Positions 33,429-44,500 of a stretch of 64,000 nt of DNA are shown here, in pieces; position 1 is the first letter of the stretch; every line of letters starts with the position of its first letter. This DNA comes from Zychaea mexicana (Eukaryota; Mucoromycota; Mucoromycetes; Mucorales; Lichtheimiaceae), in contig NW_026516804.1 in NCBI RefSeq assembly GCF_025766255.1, positions 1-64,000 on the forward strand, given 5' to 3'. Below the pieces are notes generated by a model. The model did no database searches. It was not told the DNA's origin and saw only the letters and a program-made list of their open reading frames with translations. The position numbers and the translations under genes are program-made.

Positions 33429-33770
33429 ATAATGGATCGTAAAGTCGCTCTGTATGTGTGTCGGCGCTCCATCTATTCGTATTTTTGTAGTAATTCTTTG
33501 TGATGTTCCTTGGATCGTAAAGTCACGCTGTGTATGTGTTGGTGCTCCATCCTTTTGATTTGCTGTGTTGATTGTGTTGATCATAAAGTCGCTCTGTATG
33601 TTTCGGTGCTCCATCTGTTCGATTGTATTGGTAATTTCTGTATGAATCGTAGAGTCGCTTTGCGTATGTGTTGGCGCTCCCTTGTATTGTTGTGGATTCG
33701 GTTACGGATCGTAGAGTCACTCTGTGTGTTGGCGCTTTGTCCTTTTATTTCATTTGTCTGTGTTGATTGG
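33429..33770. repeat. Degenerate 65-80-bp tandem repeat with open - frame
   Basis: Units with GGATCGTAAAGTCGCTCTGT and GGCGCTCCATC occur near 33432, 33512, 33579, 33644 and 33706. On the - strand they encode repeated versions of DGAPTHTQxDFTI over some 100 codons (33222-33614 frame). Spacing varies by non-multiples of three in places, so protein coding is doubtful. Confidence 0.6.
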
Positions 33771-33943
33771 AAGCTACACTTTACGTATGTGTATGACTAG
33801 TTTTCCCTTTAAATGCTGTACCCAATTTGAATATTTATTTATGTGTGTATAAGATGTACTGTATATGTGTGTATGAGTGTGATACAATTGATAGATAGAT
33901 ATATGCAATGTAATAAGAATGTTTTGTGGGGGGGTTTTTTTTA

Positions 33944-34490
33944 TTATATGATTTTTTTTCTTTTTTTTTCTACATTTTTGTGGTTTACAGCAGGGTTACT
34001 ATTCTGGAGTCGTCTATTCATGCCTTCTTGGCGATTGCCAAACATGAGGCGGCAACAATCTTGACAGTATGTATTGGTGGGTATCCAAGTGAATGTGTTT
34101 TGCAGGATAATGTTTAGGATGATGGGTCTCACTTGATCCTCTGTAAAATAAGCTTGAGGCCGGACGCAGCATCTCGCTACAAGCCTGTTTGTGTGACCTA
34201 CTAATTGCATTAGCTGTTCGTTGGCGTATTCCCTCATAGCCAATAGTGTAGTGGCTTCAGAGAACTTGCAGATAAGTTCGATGTGCGTATTCAAGTCCTC
34301 TTGGACGAGACTTGCTATCCTTCCGTAGGTATTTTCAACGTTTCCCTTCATAATTGGTGGTGTTGACGATCTTTCGTTGCCTTCGTGAACATCATCTAAT
34401 TCCATTGGCTCGCAGCGCCATCCGCCTTCTTGAGTTATTGGGGTATATATTGGTTCAGGGCCCCATGGGGACCGGCCATGGTTATGATGA
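33944..34490 (-). pseudogene. Unknown retroelement-associated ORF, 3' part
   Basis: The - frame reads HNHGRSPWGPEPIYTPITQE, then MELDDVHEGNERSSTPPIMK, NVENTYGRIASLVQEDLNTH and ANEQLMQLVGHTNRLVARC, a helical, gag-like or structural protein. One TAA lies near 34485. It ends near 33944. It is cut off on its upstream side close to the left end of the Rep/transposase element. A short ORF of similar layout lies beyond the right end of that element (38155-38292). The two may be the halves of one gene split by the insertion, although the frames do not join cleanly. Confidence 0.4.
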
Positions 34491-34617
34491 TTTTAATGCA
34501 GTCTAGTAACCCTAGATGACTAATTAGCTAAAATATGTCAGGATAGCCAAACTAATTTTTATTGAAATAATTCATGCACGAATGTCTTGGCATGCATACA
34601 TTTAAATTTTTGAAAAA

Positions 34618-34640
34618 AAATAAAAATTGAATTTTTTTTT
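34618..34640 (+). repeat. Left inverted A/T tract of Rep/transposase element
   Basis: AATAAAAATTGAATTTTTTT followed by more T; its complement occurs at 38027-38050. The shared core is about 20 bases, longer than expected by chance even in AT-rich DNA, because the central TTGAA is included. Confidence 0.6.
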
Positions 34641-34732
34641 TAATATAAAAATAATACCACAGAATATAAAGCAAAATATATTTGTTATATTTTTTTAGCA
34701 CTCTAACAAAACTACCCCAACAAAAACACAAC

Positions 34733-36760
34733 ATGGACCAAATGAACCTCCTCACATTTATTGCCATTATGGCTGAATTTATTCCTATTTTAGGAATAAC
34801 ATTGACGCTCTTAATAGAAAGAGCAAAGCATCTTACTGAACATCATCAAGATGTTAGTGAAAAAACAATTGCTGACCAACTAAGGGTCGAACTCGAAAAG
34901 GACCTCAAAAAGGCTAACATAACAAAGGAAGTAAGGGACGAGAACCATACTGCAATAATGGGATGGATTAGGGCTTTTGCAAAATTCCTCAAATCCTCAA
35001 ATCCTCAATTTTCCGATGCAATGTTAGAGGGTAACACCTCTGGTGCAGATTCCTCGCAGGGCGGCAAAGAATTCCGATTCCAAAACACTAAAGGGCTGTT
35101 CACATATATTTGTAAGGACTTCCATTTAACAAAAGAACAAATCATGGAATGGTTTATAAAACATGAACGTATTGGTTATCGAATTGAAAAGGCAATTGCA
35201 TGTGACGAAATTGCACCAGAAACTGGTGAGAAACATGTTCATATATGGATACAAATGAATGAGCGGTTCGACACAAAAACAGCACGTAAATTCTTTACTA
35301 TCGATGGTGTTACTCCAAATATTAAACCAGGTGGTAATCCACAAAAGTCCATTAGCTACTGTATGAAAGGAAAAGATTATATTTGCTATAATATGGATCC
35401 AAATTATGAAGTTAAGACCAGAAAAATGCACCAACAGTTACTTGGATATCAATTAATTACGAAGCAGCTTAATATGCAGAAGGCAACTGAAATATATCCA
35501 GAATTACTATGGAAATATGATACTGTAAAATCAAATTTAAATTCTTACTTTCATGATGCAGATATGGAAAAATAACCCTGGAAATAAATTACATATGTGG
35601 TCTATGTTTAGGATTGAAACAATGTTTGGTGGTAAAAATAAGATACCACAATACTGGATTGTAGGTCCATCAAATGTAGGTAAGACATATAACATTGATG
35701 TATTAGAACAAGGTGGCCATCGAGCATATCTAATGGATAAAGAAAATGATTGGTCAGATTATAAGGATGATGATTATGATTTTATGTATAATGAAGAAAC
35801 AGGTTCTGATTTCAAATTAACATTTTTAAACCAAATGTTAGAAGGAACACAGTTAAAACTTAATGGCAAATTCACAAAGTCAATAACTAAAAAGAAAAAT
35901 ATGCCAATAATACTGAATAGTAACTATATGCCGCACATGTTATACAAAAACAAATCAGTATATGAGTTAGAGCCAACGCTCAATCGTTTATATATTATCT
36001 ATGTTGATAAGAACCGTAAAGGTCATATAATATGGAATCTATACACAATGAAGGTGAAGGATTATGAAAATAAATTCATGTATTATGAAAACATGGATAT
36101 GTATGAGGACTTATACAAAGGTGAATTCGAAAACTAATACCAAGATCAGCATACATTTATCCGTTATGCACATAATAGTGGTTAGGATGATATTAAAAAA
36201 TATACACCGATGGATAAAACAGTAGAGGAACTACAAGAATTAGCTGACACAGAAGAATATATGAAGGAACAAGAAGAAAAACATAATAGTAATAATACAC
36301 AGAACAATAAACAACATAATCCGCCTCAACAAAATAATAGAGGATGGTCAACTATAAAGGTACCATCATCAGTAGATTGTAGGCATTGGGAAGATGTGTT
36401 TAATAATATATAAAATGTGATGATGTTGTAAATGATACTACTGATTGGGAAACCCCACCAGAAGATATAGAGAAACATAAATACATAGATGTAAGTACAT
36501 CTGAATCAGAGAAAAGCAGTGACTGCAACATACCAAATAATATACCAAAACGTAAAAAGAAAAAAAGACACATTAAAAATAAACGGAGAAACAAGCAAAT
36601 AGTAGAAGAAATACAGCCAAAAGAATATTTTAAAAAGCATAAGGATATAAAAAAGGCTATAATAGATGATATAGATATAACAAAAGAAACTGACGTCAAA
36701 AATAAATCAACAGATACTAATATAAGTACAAGTATAAGCCCATATCTATTGATTGATTAA
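34733..36760 (+). pseudogene. CRESS-DNA-type replication initiator (Rep), interrupted
   Basis: ATG at 34733 has good context (ACAACATGG); an upstream in-frame ATG at 34682 lies in AT-rich leader. Residues about 5-30 form a hydrophobic segment, unusual for Rep. The HUH endonuclease follows: motif 1 LFTYICKDF (about residue 121), motif 2 KHVHIWIQM (HUH, about 166) and motif 3 ISYCMKG with catalytic Tyr and Lys (about 208). Then comes the SF3 helicase: Walker A GPSNVGKT (about 35670), Walker B-like DYDFMYNEE (about 35775) and motif C PIILNSNYM (about 35905). A one-base frame change at an A run near 35565 separates the two domains. TAA at 36135-36137 and TAG at 36183-36185 stand where Gln would fit. 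An Asn/Gln-rich and then Lys-rich tail (KRKKKKRHIKNKRR) runs to 36760 after another shift near 36405. Rep nicks and unwinds circular ssDNA genomes. Viral type is clear; activity of this copy is unlikely. Confidence 0.85.
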
Positions 36761-37961
36761 TGTTAAGCTGTAGAAATTTCTGCTGCATGTCAGCCATTTC
36801 GTTATATTCAATATTTACTTTTTGCTCATTTGAAAATACCAAGTCAAGTTTGTTTTTCTTACTTGGGAATTCAAAATCTTTTCTATACCATAATTTATGA
36901 TGTGGTTGTACCTCTATATTATACTTATTCACAAATCGCCATATATTAGTAAGAATACAAGCAACACGAAACTGAATATTATGATATCTTATATTGGTTA
37001 TTTGCAATGCTGCACGATTATTATTAATTCGTTCAAATTTAGAGCCTAACATAGAGAACTGTGCTTCTATTGCTGAACGAAATGATCTAAACTTGTTATT
37101 AGAGTATGTCTCATTGATTATTAAATTTTGTCCTCGTTCTTTTCTTATGGGATGTAAAAAATTACGATCATAAAAACTATATCCAGCATCTGTCGCATTA
37201 TCTTTAAACTTTTGTATAAATAAGTTATATCCACCATCTATTCCTAAACAATCTGCCTCACTTATTTTTTTATATAGTTTCATATTAATAAACATAGTAC
37301 CATCATTTCCGATAGCACATTTCTCAGATACTGAAACATGTGTAATTATTTCATTCATATCCTGTATAACTTGTGTACGTACAGCTAGCCCTTTTAATTT
37401 ATATGAATATAACTGTGAATGTGACTCATTTGGTTTATAATACTTAATTTTACTCTCATGTCCATCAATAAATAGTGTAACATTCTTAAAACCATCCGGA
37501 TTGTTTATTATTGCTGATAGAATGCGAATACGTGGTGATGAGAACATACTATCTAGATCTTGTTTTACCTTTTTATTCAATTCATTATAGTTAGTAATCC
37601 AGAACCGCTTATATAAATCGTAAAATGTTGCATATGGCATAACAGTATGCATATCCTTTCCTGATACACCTGATACCATATGATATAATAATGCAAGTCC
37701 TTTTCAATCTCGCAGTATGGCCCTGGATATTCAATATTTCCATATAAAACTGTAAGAAAATAAAATACAGGTATAAATTAATCTATTAAGTAATACATCC
37801 TTTATATCATTTATTGTATTATTCTTCATATCTTTAATAGCTGTTCTATGATTAAATCTATGTTGCATTTCAGGCCAAGATTTATCAAGAAAAGTCCATT
37901 TATTATCAATTAAATTTTTAATTTCAATATCGAGTTGTTCAGTATGTTGTGTTGTGTTCAT
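36717..37961 (-). CDS. DDE transposase (PIF/IS5-like fold) of the Rep element
   Basis: The main ORF, 36717-37679 (320 codons), is intact. It shows VTLFIDGHESK (first Asp, about residue 74), CLGIDGGYNLF (second Asp, about 168) and RSAIEAQFSMLGSKF (Glu, about 211), spaced like the DDE_Tnp_4/IS5 group. An upstream frame from ATG 37961 (MNTTQHTEQLDIEIKNLI) probably forms the N-terminus. It is joined by a short intron with acceptor TTCTTACAG near 37743-37751, and a one-base frame change near 37695 separates YGNIEYPGPYCEIEKD from the rest. The protein would move the element by cutting and pasting. It differs clearly from the Harbinger transposase at 5.7 kb. The family assignment rests on motifs only. 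Confidence 0.7.
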
Positions 37962-38026
37962 TTTTATTTGTTGTTATGTACTTTAAACAACCGCTCTTTT
38001 TTTTTCTCATGGGAGGCTACCAATAT

Positions 38027-38050
38027 AAATAAAAAAATTCAATTTTTATT
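38027..38050 (-). repeat. Right inverted A/T tract of Rep/transposase element
   Basis: AAAAAAATTCAATTTTTATT, the complement of the left tract at about 34619. Just outside it, CTATATTAC at 38118-38126 matches the CRESS nonanucleotide NANTATTAC at every fixed position but one. No convincing flanking stem was found. Confidence 0.6.
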
Positions 38051-38154
38051 ATTTTTATTGTAAATCAATAATTAATTCGGCCACTGATGGTTATACCAGT
38101 CATAGCAACTTTATTATCTATATTACAGCTAGTAGATTATAATTGGTTAGACAA

Positions 38155-38292
38155 CTAATAGCAGGACGCCCATCCTTCATCCAGATCGTGGACGGCCTCA
38201 GTAGGGTTGTTGTTGTAATTGGTGCTCCATGGAGCTGGAAAGTAGACCCCGTCGGTTGTGTTATTCTTGATGTTGTGGTTGTTCATGTTCAT
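38155..38292 (-). pseudogene. Short ORF 3' of Ty3 pol, unknown
   Basis: ATG at 38292 opens MNMNNHNIKNNTTDGVYFPA and ends EGWASCY before TAG at 38155-38157. It lies about 170 bases downstream of the - strand pol C-terminus and is cut near the right end of the Rep/transposase element. It may be the 5' half of the ORF seen at 33944-34490. Confidence 0.4.
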
Positions 38293-38459
38293 TGTATAGA
38301 GTTTGGTTATGTGTTTTAGTTGGAGATTGGAATATTGTTGTAGGGGGTATCCCCTTTTGTCTTCTTTTTATATATTTTTCTTTTCTTTTCTTTTTTTTTA
38401 CAGTCTTTTCTCTATGTATTTTATAATATGTTCATCTTAGAAGTGTATATTTTTTTTCT

Positions 38460-39580
38460 TTATGCATTTGCACGTTTATTTTTCAAAGTTATTGATCTAT
38501 GATGAACGTCCTCTGGTAGGTCGATAGCTACTATCTCTTTTCTTCTTTTTCTTTGTTTTTCTCTGATTTCCTGCATTTTTAGTCCTTCTCGATTTTCCTT
38601 GCTGCGGCATCGTCTGTGTTGTTTCGTCTTGGTCTGATTCTGATACATCTTCTTGTGGTGGTACTGCATCGAACTCGTCGGTAATGAGGTGCAGCTATGC
38701 CTGAGATATTGGGCTCGGTACTCGGTATCAGGTAAAGTATAAGAGCGCAATCGGTTTCAATGGTAGGGGTTCAGTAGGAATCTTCCTTGCATCGTTTTTA
38801 ATCGATAGGTACCGCATTTGTTGACCTTGTGAATCAAGAATGGTCCTTCCCATAGATCTTCTAGGCATCCTGCCCAATTTCCTTCTAAGTAATTTTAATA
38901 TACTTGAACAGTATCTCCTATTCGGAAAGGGCGTTTCAGTTCCTTGCCTTGTTGTAGTAATTTCCGTTTGATTCTCTGTTTCTGTGCCGCTTGTGCACTT
39001 TTGATTGTATCAATCGCTTCTTCTCTTATTGTATTGAGTCTTGTGATATGTTCCTCAAATAAGTCAGGTATGATCGTATCTTCGTCGCACTCATCATCCT
39101 CTTCCAGGAGATCTGCAATGTTTGTTTGTGGTTGCACGTGTCGGTCGAAAGGTGTATGTGGTTCTCGTCTATAGATCAAGTAAAATGGAGATCTCTTCGT
39201 CGTTTCTTGTCGAATACTGCGGTATGCGAATAGTAATGCAGGTAGATACATTAGCCAGTTCTTCTTTTCTTCTTTATTGAGTCTTTTCAACATGACTCCG
39301 ACCGTTCGATTATATCGTTCGACTAGTCCGTTCGCTTGTGGATGATATGGTGATGTGAGTCGATGTTCGATGCCGTATTGCTTGCAGACGGCATTTACAA
39401 GGTTGTTTTGGATAGGTAAGCCATTGTCTGAGCACAAAACACGTGGGCAGCCATGTATAGTAATGACACATTCGTAAACAAACAGAGAAACTTCTGCTGC
39501 ATTTGCCACTTGTAAGGCACGTGCTTCGACTTATTTGCTGAAAGAACAAATAGCTACAAATTCTCAAGGCTGGTCATTTG
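38460..39580 (-). pseudogene. Ty3/gypsy integrase and pol C-terminus (- strand)
   Basis: The integrase core reads VEARALQVANAAEVSLFVYE, VLCSDNGLPIQNNLV (second Asp), YHPQANGLVERYNRT (Glu), FAYRSIRQETTKRSPFYLIY and KRPFRIGDTVQVY. A C-terminal GPFLIHKVNKCGTYRLKTMQG...NRLRSY module follows. The first catalytic Asp region (..AICSFSK then stop near 39535) is mutated. In-frame stops lie at 38895-38897 (TAA) and near 38760 (TGA). Upstream pol is missing, so this is a 3' end like the + strand copy at 2.9-4.3 kb, from a related but distinct family. A Lys/Arg-rich tail runs to 38460, then an AAGAAGACAAAAGGGG polypurine-like run near 38355-38370. Confidence 0.8.
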
Positions 39581-39639
39581 TTCGCCTCTTATCCCAAGTA
39601 CCATAGTGAAACAAATTAGATAGAGAGATACTGGAGTGC

Positions 39640-39850
39640 TGCTAAGTGTATTGCAAGAAGTGAATGCGATTATACATTTTCGTCACTAAGAGATAACCTT
39701 GATAGCTTTCTAGATCAAGTCTCTTCACCTGATGCTAAGTCTCTAGAAATCCGCCATTATTACAATTGCTGCTGGCGTTATATTCGCACATACTATGATA
39801 TGAAAGCTGGAAACGATGCTTTTAAGCTTGTTGAAAAGTAGTTTACCTCG
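39640..39850 (+). pseudogene. Fragment of an unidentified transposon protein
   Basis: A + strand open stretch reads SAAKCIARSECDYTFSSLRD, DSFLDQVSSPDAKSLEIRHY, CWRYIRTYYDMKAGNDAFK and stops at TAG about 39838. It looks like a transposase C-terminal helical region (C.YTF..L, YF..CWRY...Y), but I cannot name the family. A weakly similar motif (HIDAYWRVGWF) lies near 45960 in front of the second LINE. Confidence 0.35.
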
Positions 39851-40053
39851 AAAAGAACAGAACACTTAGAAAAAATGATTAATTTGTATATCACACTAAA
39901 TAAATGAGCCAAGACGCCTAATAATTCTTTTATACTACATATAATATTCATCTCACTCAATGATGGCTCCTGCACCCTGGCGGCTATACTATTTACCAGC
40001 GGAATTTCAAAATTTCTCGATTTTTGACAGTGATGGTTTAAGTCAGTATACAC

Positions 40054-41516
40054 ATGGCTCTTCCCGATTTTACTTATGAACCGCCTGTGCATGATACGGG
40101 CACCAACCAAGAACACTCCATCTACACCTTTCAACCAACTGTGGTGACACGGGCTCGCATAGCCCGACTAGAATGAGTGTCGCTTGTTCATGCTCAGCGT
40201 CAACTAAGCACTAGTGATGAAAAAAATTGTGCTACTTCTCTTGTGTTTGGCGTGTAGGCCGTTCTCCAGGCAGTGTCATGCTTGACATCAGCCCTGTGCC
40301 AGGCTCTTTTGACAACGCCGTCGAAATACTGATGAAAGAATATCCTCTTAGCAATGGTGTCCTTACACACCGCGAAGGACAATGTGTAGTCGCTGAAATC
40401 AACCTCAGAACTGAAGAACAAAGGACCAGTGCCATCAAGCAGGGCATCGAGTTCACACCAACCATAACGATCTGTACCACTCCTGCCTTGGCAAAGAATG
40501 CCACGATCAAGAAGCTTCGCCTCACCCATCTCCTGCTACTCCACCCTTAAGATCTGGAACGCGGCTTGCAAGAAACGTTTCGTCCCTACGGTGACATCCT
40601 CGATGTCGGTATCCATTGCAATCTAAGAACGAAAGCTTACATGGGCCAAGGATTCGCCGTCCTAGATATACAGCCACTACATAATCAACAACTCCACGCC
40701 CTTAGTCATCATATTCTTTGGTGCGGCAACCAGGAAGAGTTGATCTATGCCAATTTTGATCAGATGCTGCTCCACTGCTCGCGCTGCCATGAGCCAGGGC
40801 ATGCCGTTGCTGACTGCCTACGCGCCTGACGTAACCAGAAAGGATGCTTTAAGTGGGGTGCTCAGAGCCACTATGCTGCAAGCTGCCCCACTGTGTGAAA
40901 CAGTGAGGACTGGACCCCTGGTGCCAACAAAATAAGCCGCCGCAAGACTGGTCACACGCGTGATCAAAACCCCTCGAAGGAGCTCCTGAAGTCTAAACAC
41001 GCGACTGTAAAAGGCAAGCCCGTGGAACCGACCAACCGGTTTGCTCATCTGGAAAACTTGGATACCAATGACGACAAATTAGCAACCGACGCGGAAACCA
41101 CCTAAGAAGAGGTGGTCGATTGCTCCCCCACTTTCATGCGATGAGAGTACCTTGAACAAGCACTTGACGACATCGTCATAGAATTTACGGACTATCAGAC
41201 TGATAGACTGATGATCCCAGCTGAAGAACAAGATCTAGTTTTGGAAGTCAACCCTCCTAAGGACTGGATAGATAGCATGGAACTCTCGGACACTGCCAAG
41301 GAGATCCTACAAGATGCACACTTCCCTGCAGACCTGAAACAAGTCCTGTATGTCCGACTCTCACGCCAACGAGACATCAGCCTGCAAGAATATGAACAAA
41401 GTTTACTCTCAGACAACAGCTCAGGCTCCCCTTCCGACCTAAGCACACGCATACCTACAAAATCGCAGCTCGAATGCAATCCCAGTGATGATCAACCCTC
41501 ACTCCTCTCTCAATAA
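40054..41516 (+). pseudogene. LINE 1 ORF1 (RRM-like, zinc knuckle)
   Basis: It starts MALPDFTYEPPVHDTG. Stops and shifts lie near 40174 (TGA), 40255 (TAG), 40548-40550 (TAA at a likely Gln), 40827-40829 (TGA), 41104-41106 (TAA) and 41140-41142 (TGA). RGLQETFRPYGDILDVGI and YMGQGFAVLDIQP resemble an RRM fold. CSRCHEPGHAVADC near 40776-40817 is a CCHC knuckle. The remainder is acidic and ends LLSQ. ORF1 binds the LINE RNA. It lies five bases from ORF2. Confidence 0.7.
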
Positions 41517-41521
41517 TTTTT

Positions 41522-44500
41522 ATGATAGTAAAAACCAACGATATCTCACTCGCGTCCATTAATTGCAATGGATTACTTACACCCAACAAAACACAACTCA
41601 TTCGACATATCAAACAACATCAATCACATATCATTACTATGCAAGAAACACATATATCAACACCCTCACAGAAGAACAAATTCCACCGTTATTTCAACGC
41701 AACGCAATCATTATAGACACATCATTGCAGCATCGTATCACTTAGCGCCGACCTCAATCTCACACAAATTTCAGTGTTCGATAACCCTCGACATCTTCTC
41801 GTTAAAGTCGAACACCACCAACGACTTTTTCAGCCTTTTTATATAGTTACCATCTATGCACCAGCAACGTCGCCGACCCAACAACGGCAATTTTTCACAT
41901 CCCTCTACAACTCAACCATCTTTAATCAACAACATCCCTATCCCGAACGATTGATTCTCTCTGGGGATTTCAACTTTAGCCACCAATGCTCAGGGTACCA
42001 TCTCAACGCACTGTCAGCCTGGTTCACTATGCTACACCAACACGTCATCAACTGCATCAACCATGATCCGCAAGAGACACTGCAGCCGACGTTTCGTCGA
42101 GGTGATATACGATTTTCACCATTGACTACATCTATGCCGCTTCACCAGTTGTCCAAAATATGTTAAAGACCAGGGAAGTATTGTACGTTGCCAGTTCATG
42201 GTCCGATCATGCATTATTGTCTGCAACCTTTAATTTGGGTCCCTCTCCCACCGGCAAAGGCTATTGGCGGGGCAATCCTCTGATTTTGGCTTCCAAGGAC
42301 TTCCGACATCAACTTGCAACTCAACTCACAGCTTTCTTCGCACGCAGCGACAGCACTTCAATACCGCAACAGCAATGGGAGGAACCGAAGCGTCTACTAA
42401 AGCGGCAGATGCAAGAGTATTGCTGGCAACGCATCAATAAAACAACAGCTTACCCCAAACAACTACAATCGAAATGCAACTGGTTTTTATGGTCAAATCC
42501 ACCCATCACTACACGCATATGGCTCTTAAAGATAATTGAACAACAAATATTAGCAGCACAACATGAAGTTTGCGACACCCTCACTTTACGTGCAGGAGAG
42601 CACTGGCGGGAGCAAGGTGCGAAATCTGCTGGTTACCTCAAATGAACCATACAACAACGCACGTCACAGGCCAACATTGTCACTCTACAACATCCTCACA
42701 CTGGCGACATATGTAACACAGTGGAATCGATGCATTCAGCCGTAACAGCTTTCTATGAACAGTTGTATACCCCTGACGACGTTGACGACTCAGCTATCCA
42801 ACAACTGCAGCACAACATACCATCCTCAGCACACCTCAGAACCAACAGCAAAGAAAGCTTAATCGATCCCTTCAGCATTGAAGATCTCCAAGACAGAGCT
42901 AAACGAGCCCCACACCAAAGTAGCCCTAGAACCGACGGTTTACCATATGGCATTATTTAGAGGCTCGTATTCAAATACCCGGCAGCCAAAACACTTACAT
43001 GTCAAGTATATGAAGATGCATTGAAAAATGGTCTTTTTCCTGATTCTTAGACCGAAACCTGTATCCGTCTCCTCCCAAAAAAGGGCGATCTGACTACACT
43101 CAAGAATTGGTGGCCGATCAGTCTCATCAACTGTGATGCCAAGATATACACACAGCTGCTAAATAAGCGCGTCGTGCTGGCTGCTGCACCCCTGATTAAC
43201 CCACAGCAAATGGGATTCATGCTGGGTCGCTTTATTGCAGAAAATGGCCTAGTAGCATGCCTTGTCATAGAACACGCCTCAAGCAATACGTCGTCAGCCA
43301 TTAGCCTCCTACTCGACCAGGAAAAAGCGTATGATAGGATCCATCCACAGTACTTAGTTCAAACTTTGCAACACTTTGGTTTTCCCGATCAAATTATTAA
43401 TAGCATCAACTCACTGTTTTTCAACACGCGTATACGTATCAACATTAACGGTCATCTTAGCACACCATTTGCACAATAACGCGGATTACGACAAGGAGAT
43501 CCACTGTCGCCGATCTTTTCAACCTGACTCTGGAGCCTTTGCTGCGCTCGTTACAAAGAGACGTATCATATCAAGGATATATCTTCACACCACCGAACAA
43601 TGACATTGCACCAGCCACCATGCCCACCCCCGAGCCAATTAAAACACTCGTCTACGCGGATGAGATTCTTGTTTTCCTGCAATCTCCCGAGGATTTGCGC
43701 CGGGTTTTGTACCACATGGATGTCTATCAACGCGCTTCAAATGCCAAGTTCAATTAAGAAAAGACCCAAGCAATCTCTCTAGGAGGGGCACCACAACTTC
43801 GATCGAATGCTTTGCTACACCAACATGGAATTCTGCCTTGTCACGATCGTACGCAGGCCGACCCCGTCACATATTTGGGCTATCCACTGACCTTCTCAAC
43901 AACCCAACTGAATACATTCATGAACCGGTTGCTGGAAGCGGTCAAGAACCAATGCAACATTCACTTGAGCCGCAACTTGTCTATCCGCGGCCGTGCCACC
44001 GTGCTAAACACCTTGATTTTGTCAAAACTATGGCATGTTCTGTGTATCATTGGCGCACCACTGTCAGGCTTCCACCAAAAACTGAGAAGCACCATCAGCA
44101 GCTTCCTGATGCATCGAATGTTCCCACACGTGTCCTATCAGAAACTATGTGCACCACGACACCAGGGTGGGATTGGCTTATTGGACCCCATTTTACAACA
44201 AAATGCGCTCCAGCTAAGGTGGATTCAACTGATGCTGGATGAAAGCGGTATGCTCCCACAACATATTCTATATCTGATCCATCGACTACTTGTCATCAAA
44301 AAGTAATCCGCAGACCACTGGCTGGTCTTGTTCTCTCCAGCTAGTCGTAAACAACGAGCGTATGAATCAGCATCGCCAGTTGCCTTGGTCCTTCATGCCA
44401 TTGATGTGGCTGGTTTGTCCTAGGATACACTCGACAACTTAACACCTGCAACAGCATTAGAATCACCACTCTCTGTCATCATTCAGCCATCATCCGACAA

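Larger units (their letters stand above)
34618..38050. mobile_element. Rep/transposase hybrid element (CRESS-type Rep + DDE transposase)
   Basis: The segment is strongly AT-rich compared with its flanks. It carries a CRESS-DNA-virus-type Rep gene (+) convergent with a DDE transposase gene (-); their 3' ends overlap at 36717-36760. Inverted copies of AATAAAAATTGAATTTTTTT lie at about 34619-34638 and 38031-38050, suggesting terminal or near-terminal inverted repeats. Weaker inverted similarity may extend the ends to about 34500 and 38160. Flanking sequence on both sides belongs to a - strand Ty3-type element, so this is a nested insertion. No target duplication could be fixed (GCAG near 34495 and 38161 is only a candidate). 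Confidence 0.75.

Noticed and set aside
34500..34520. GTCTAG...CTAGATGAC as a CRESS origin stem-loop
   Set aside because: The stem is short and imperfect and the loop lacks the nonanucleotide pattern.
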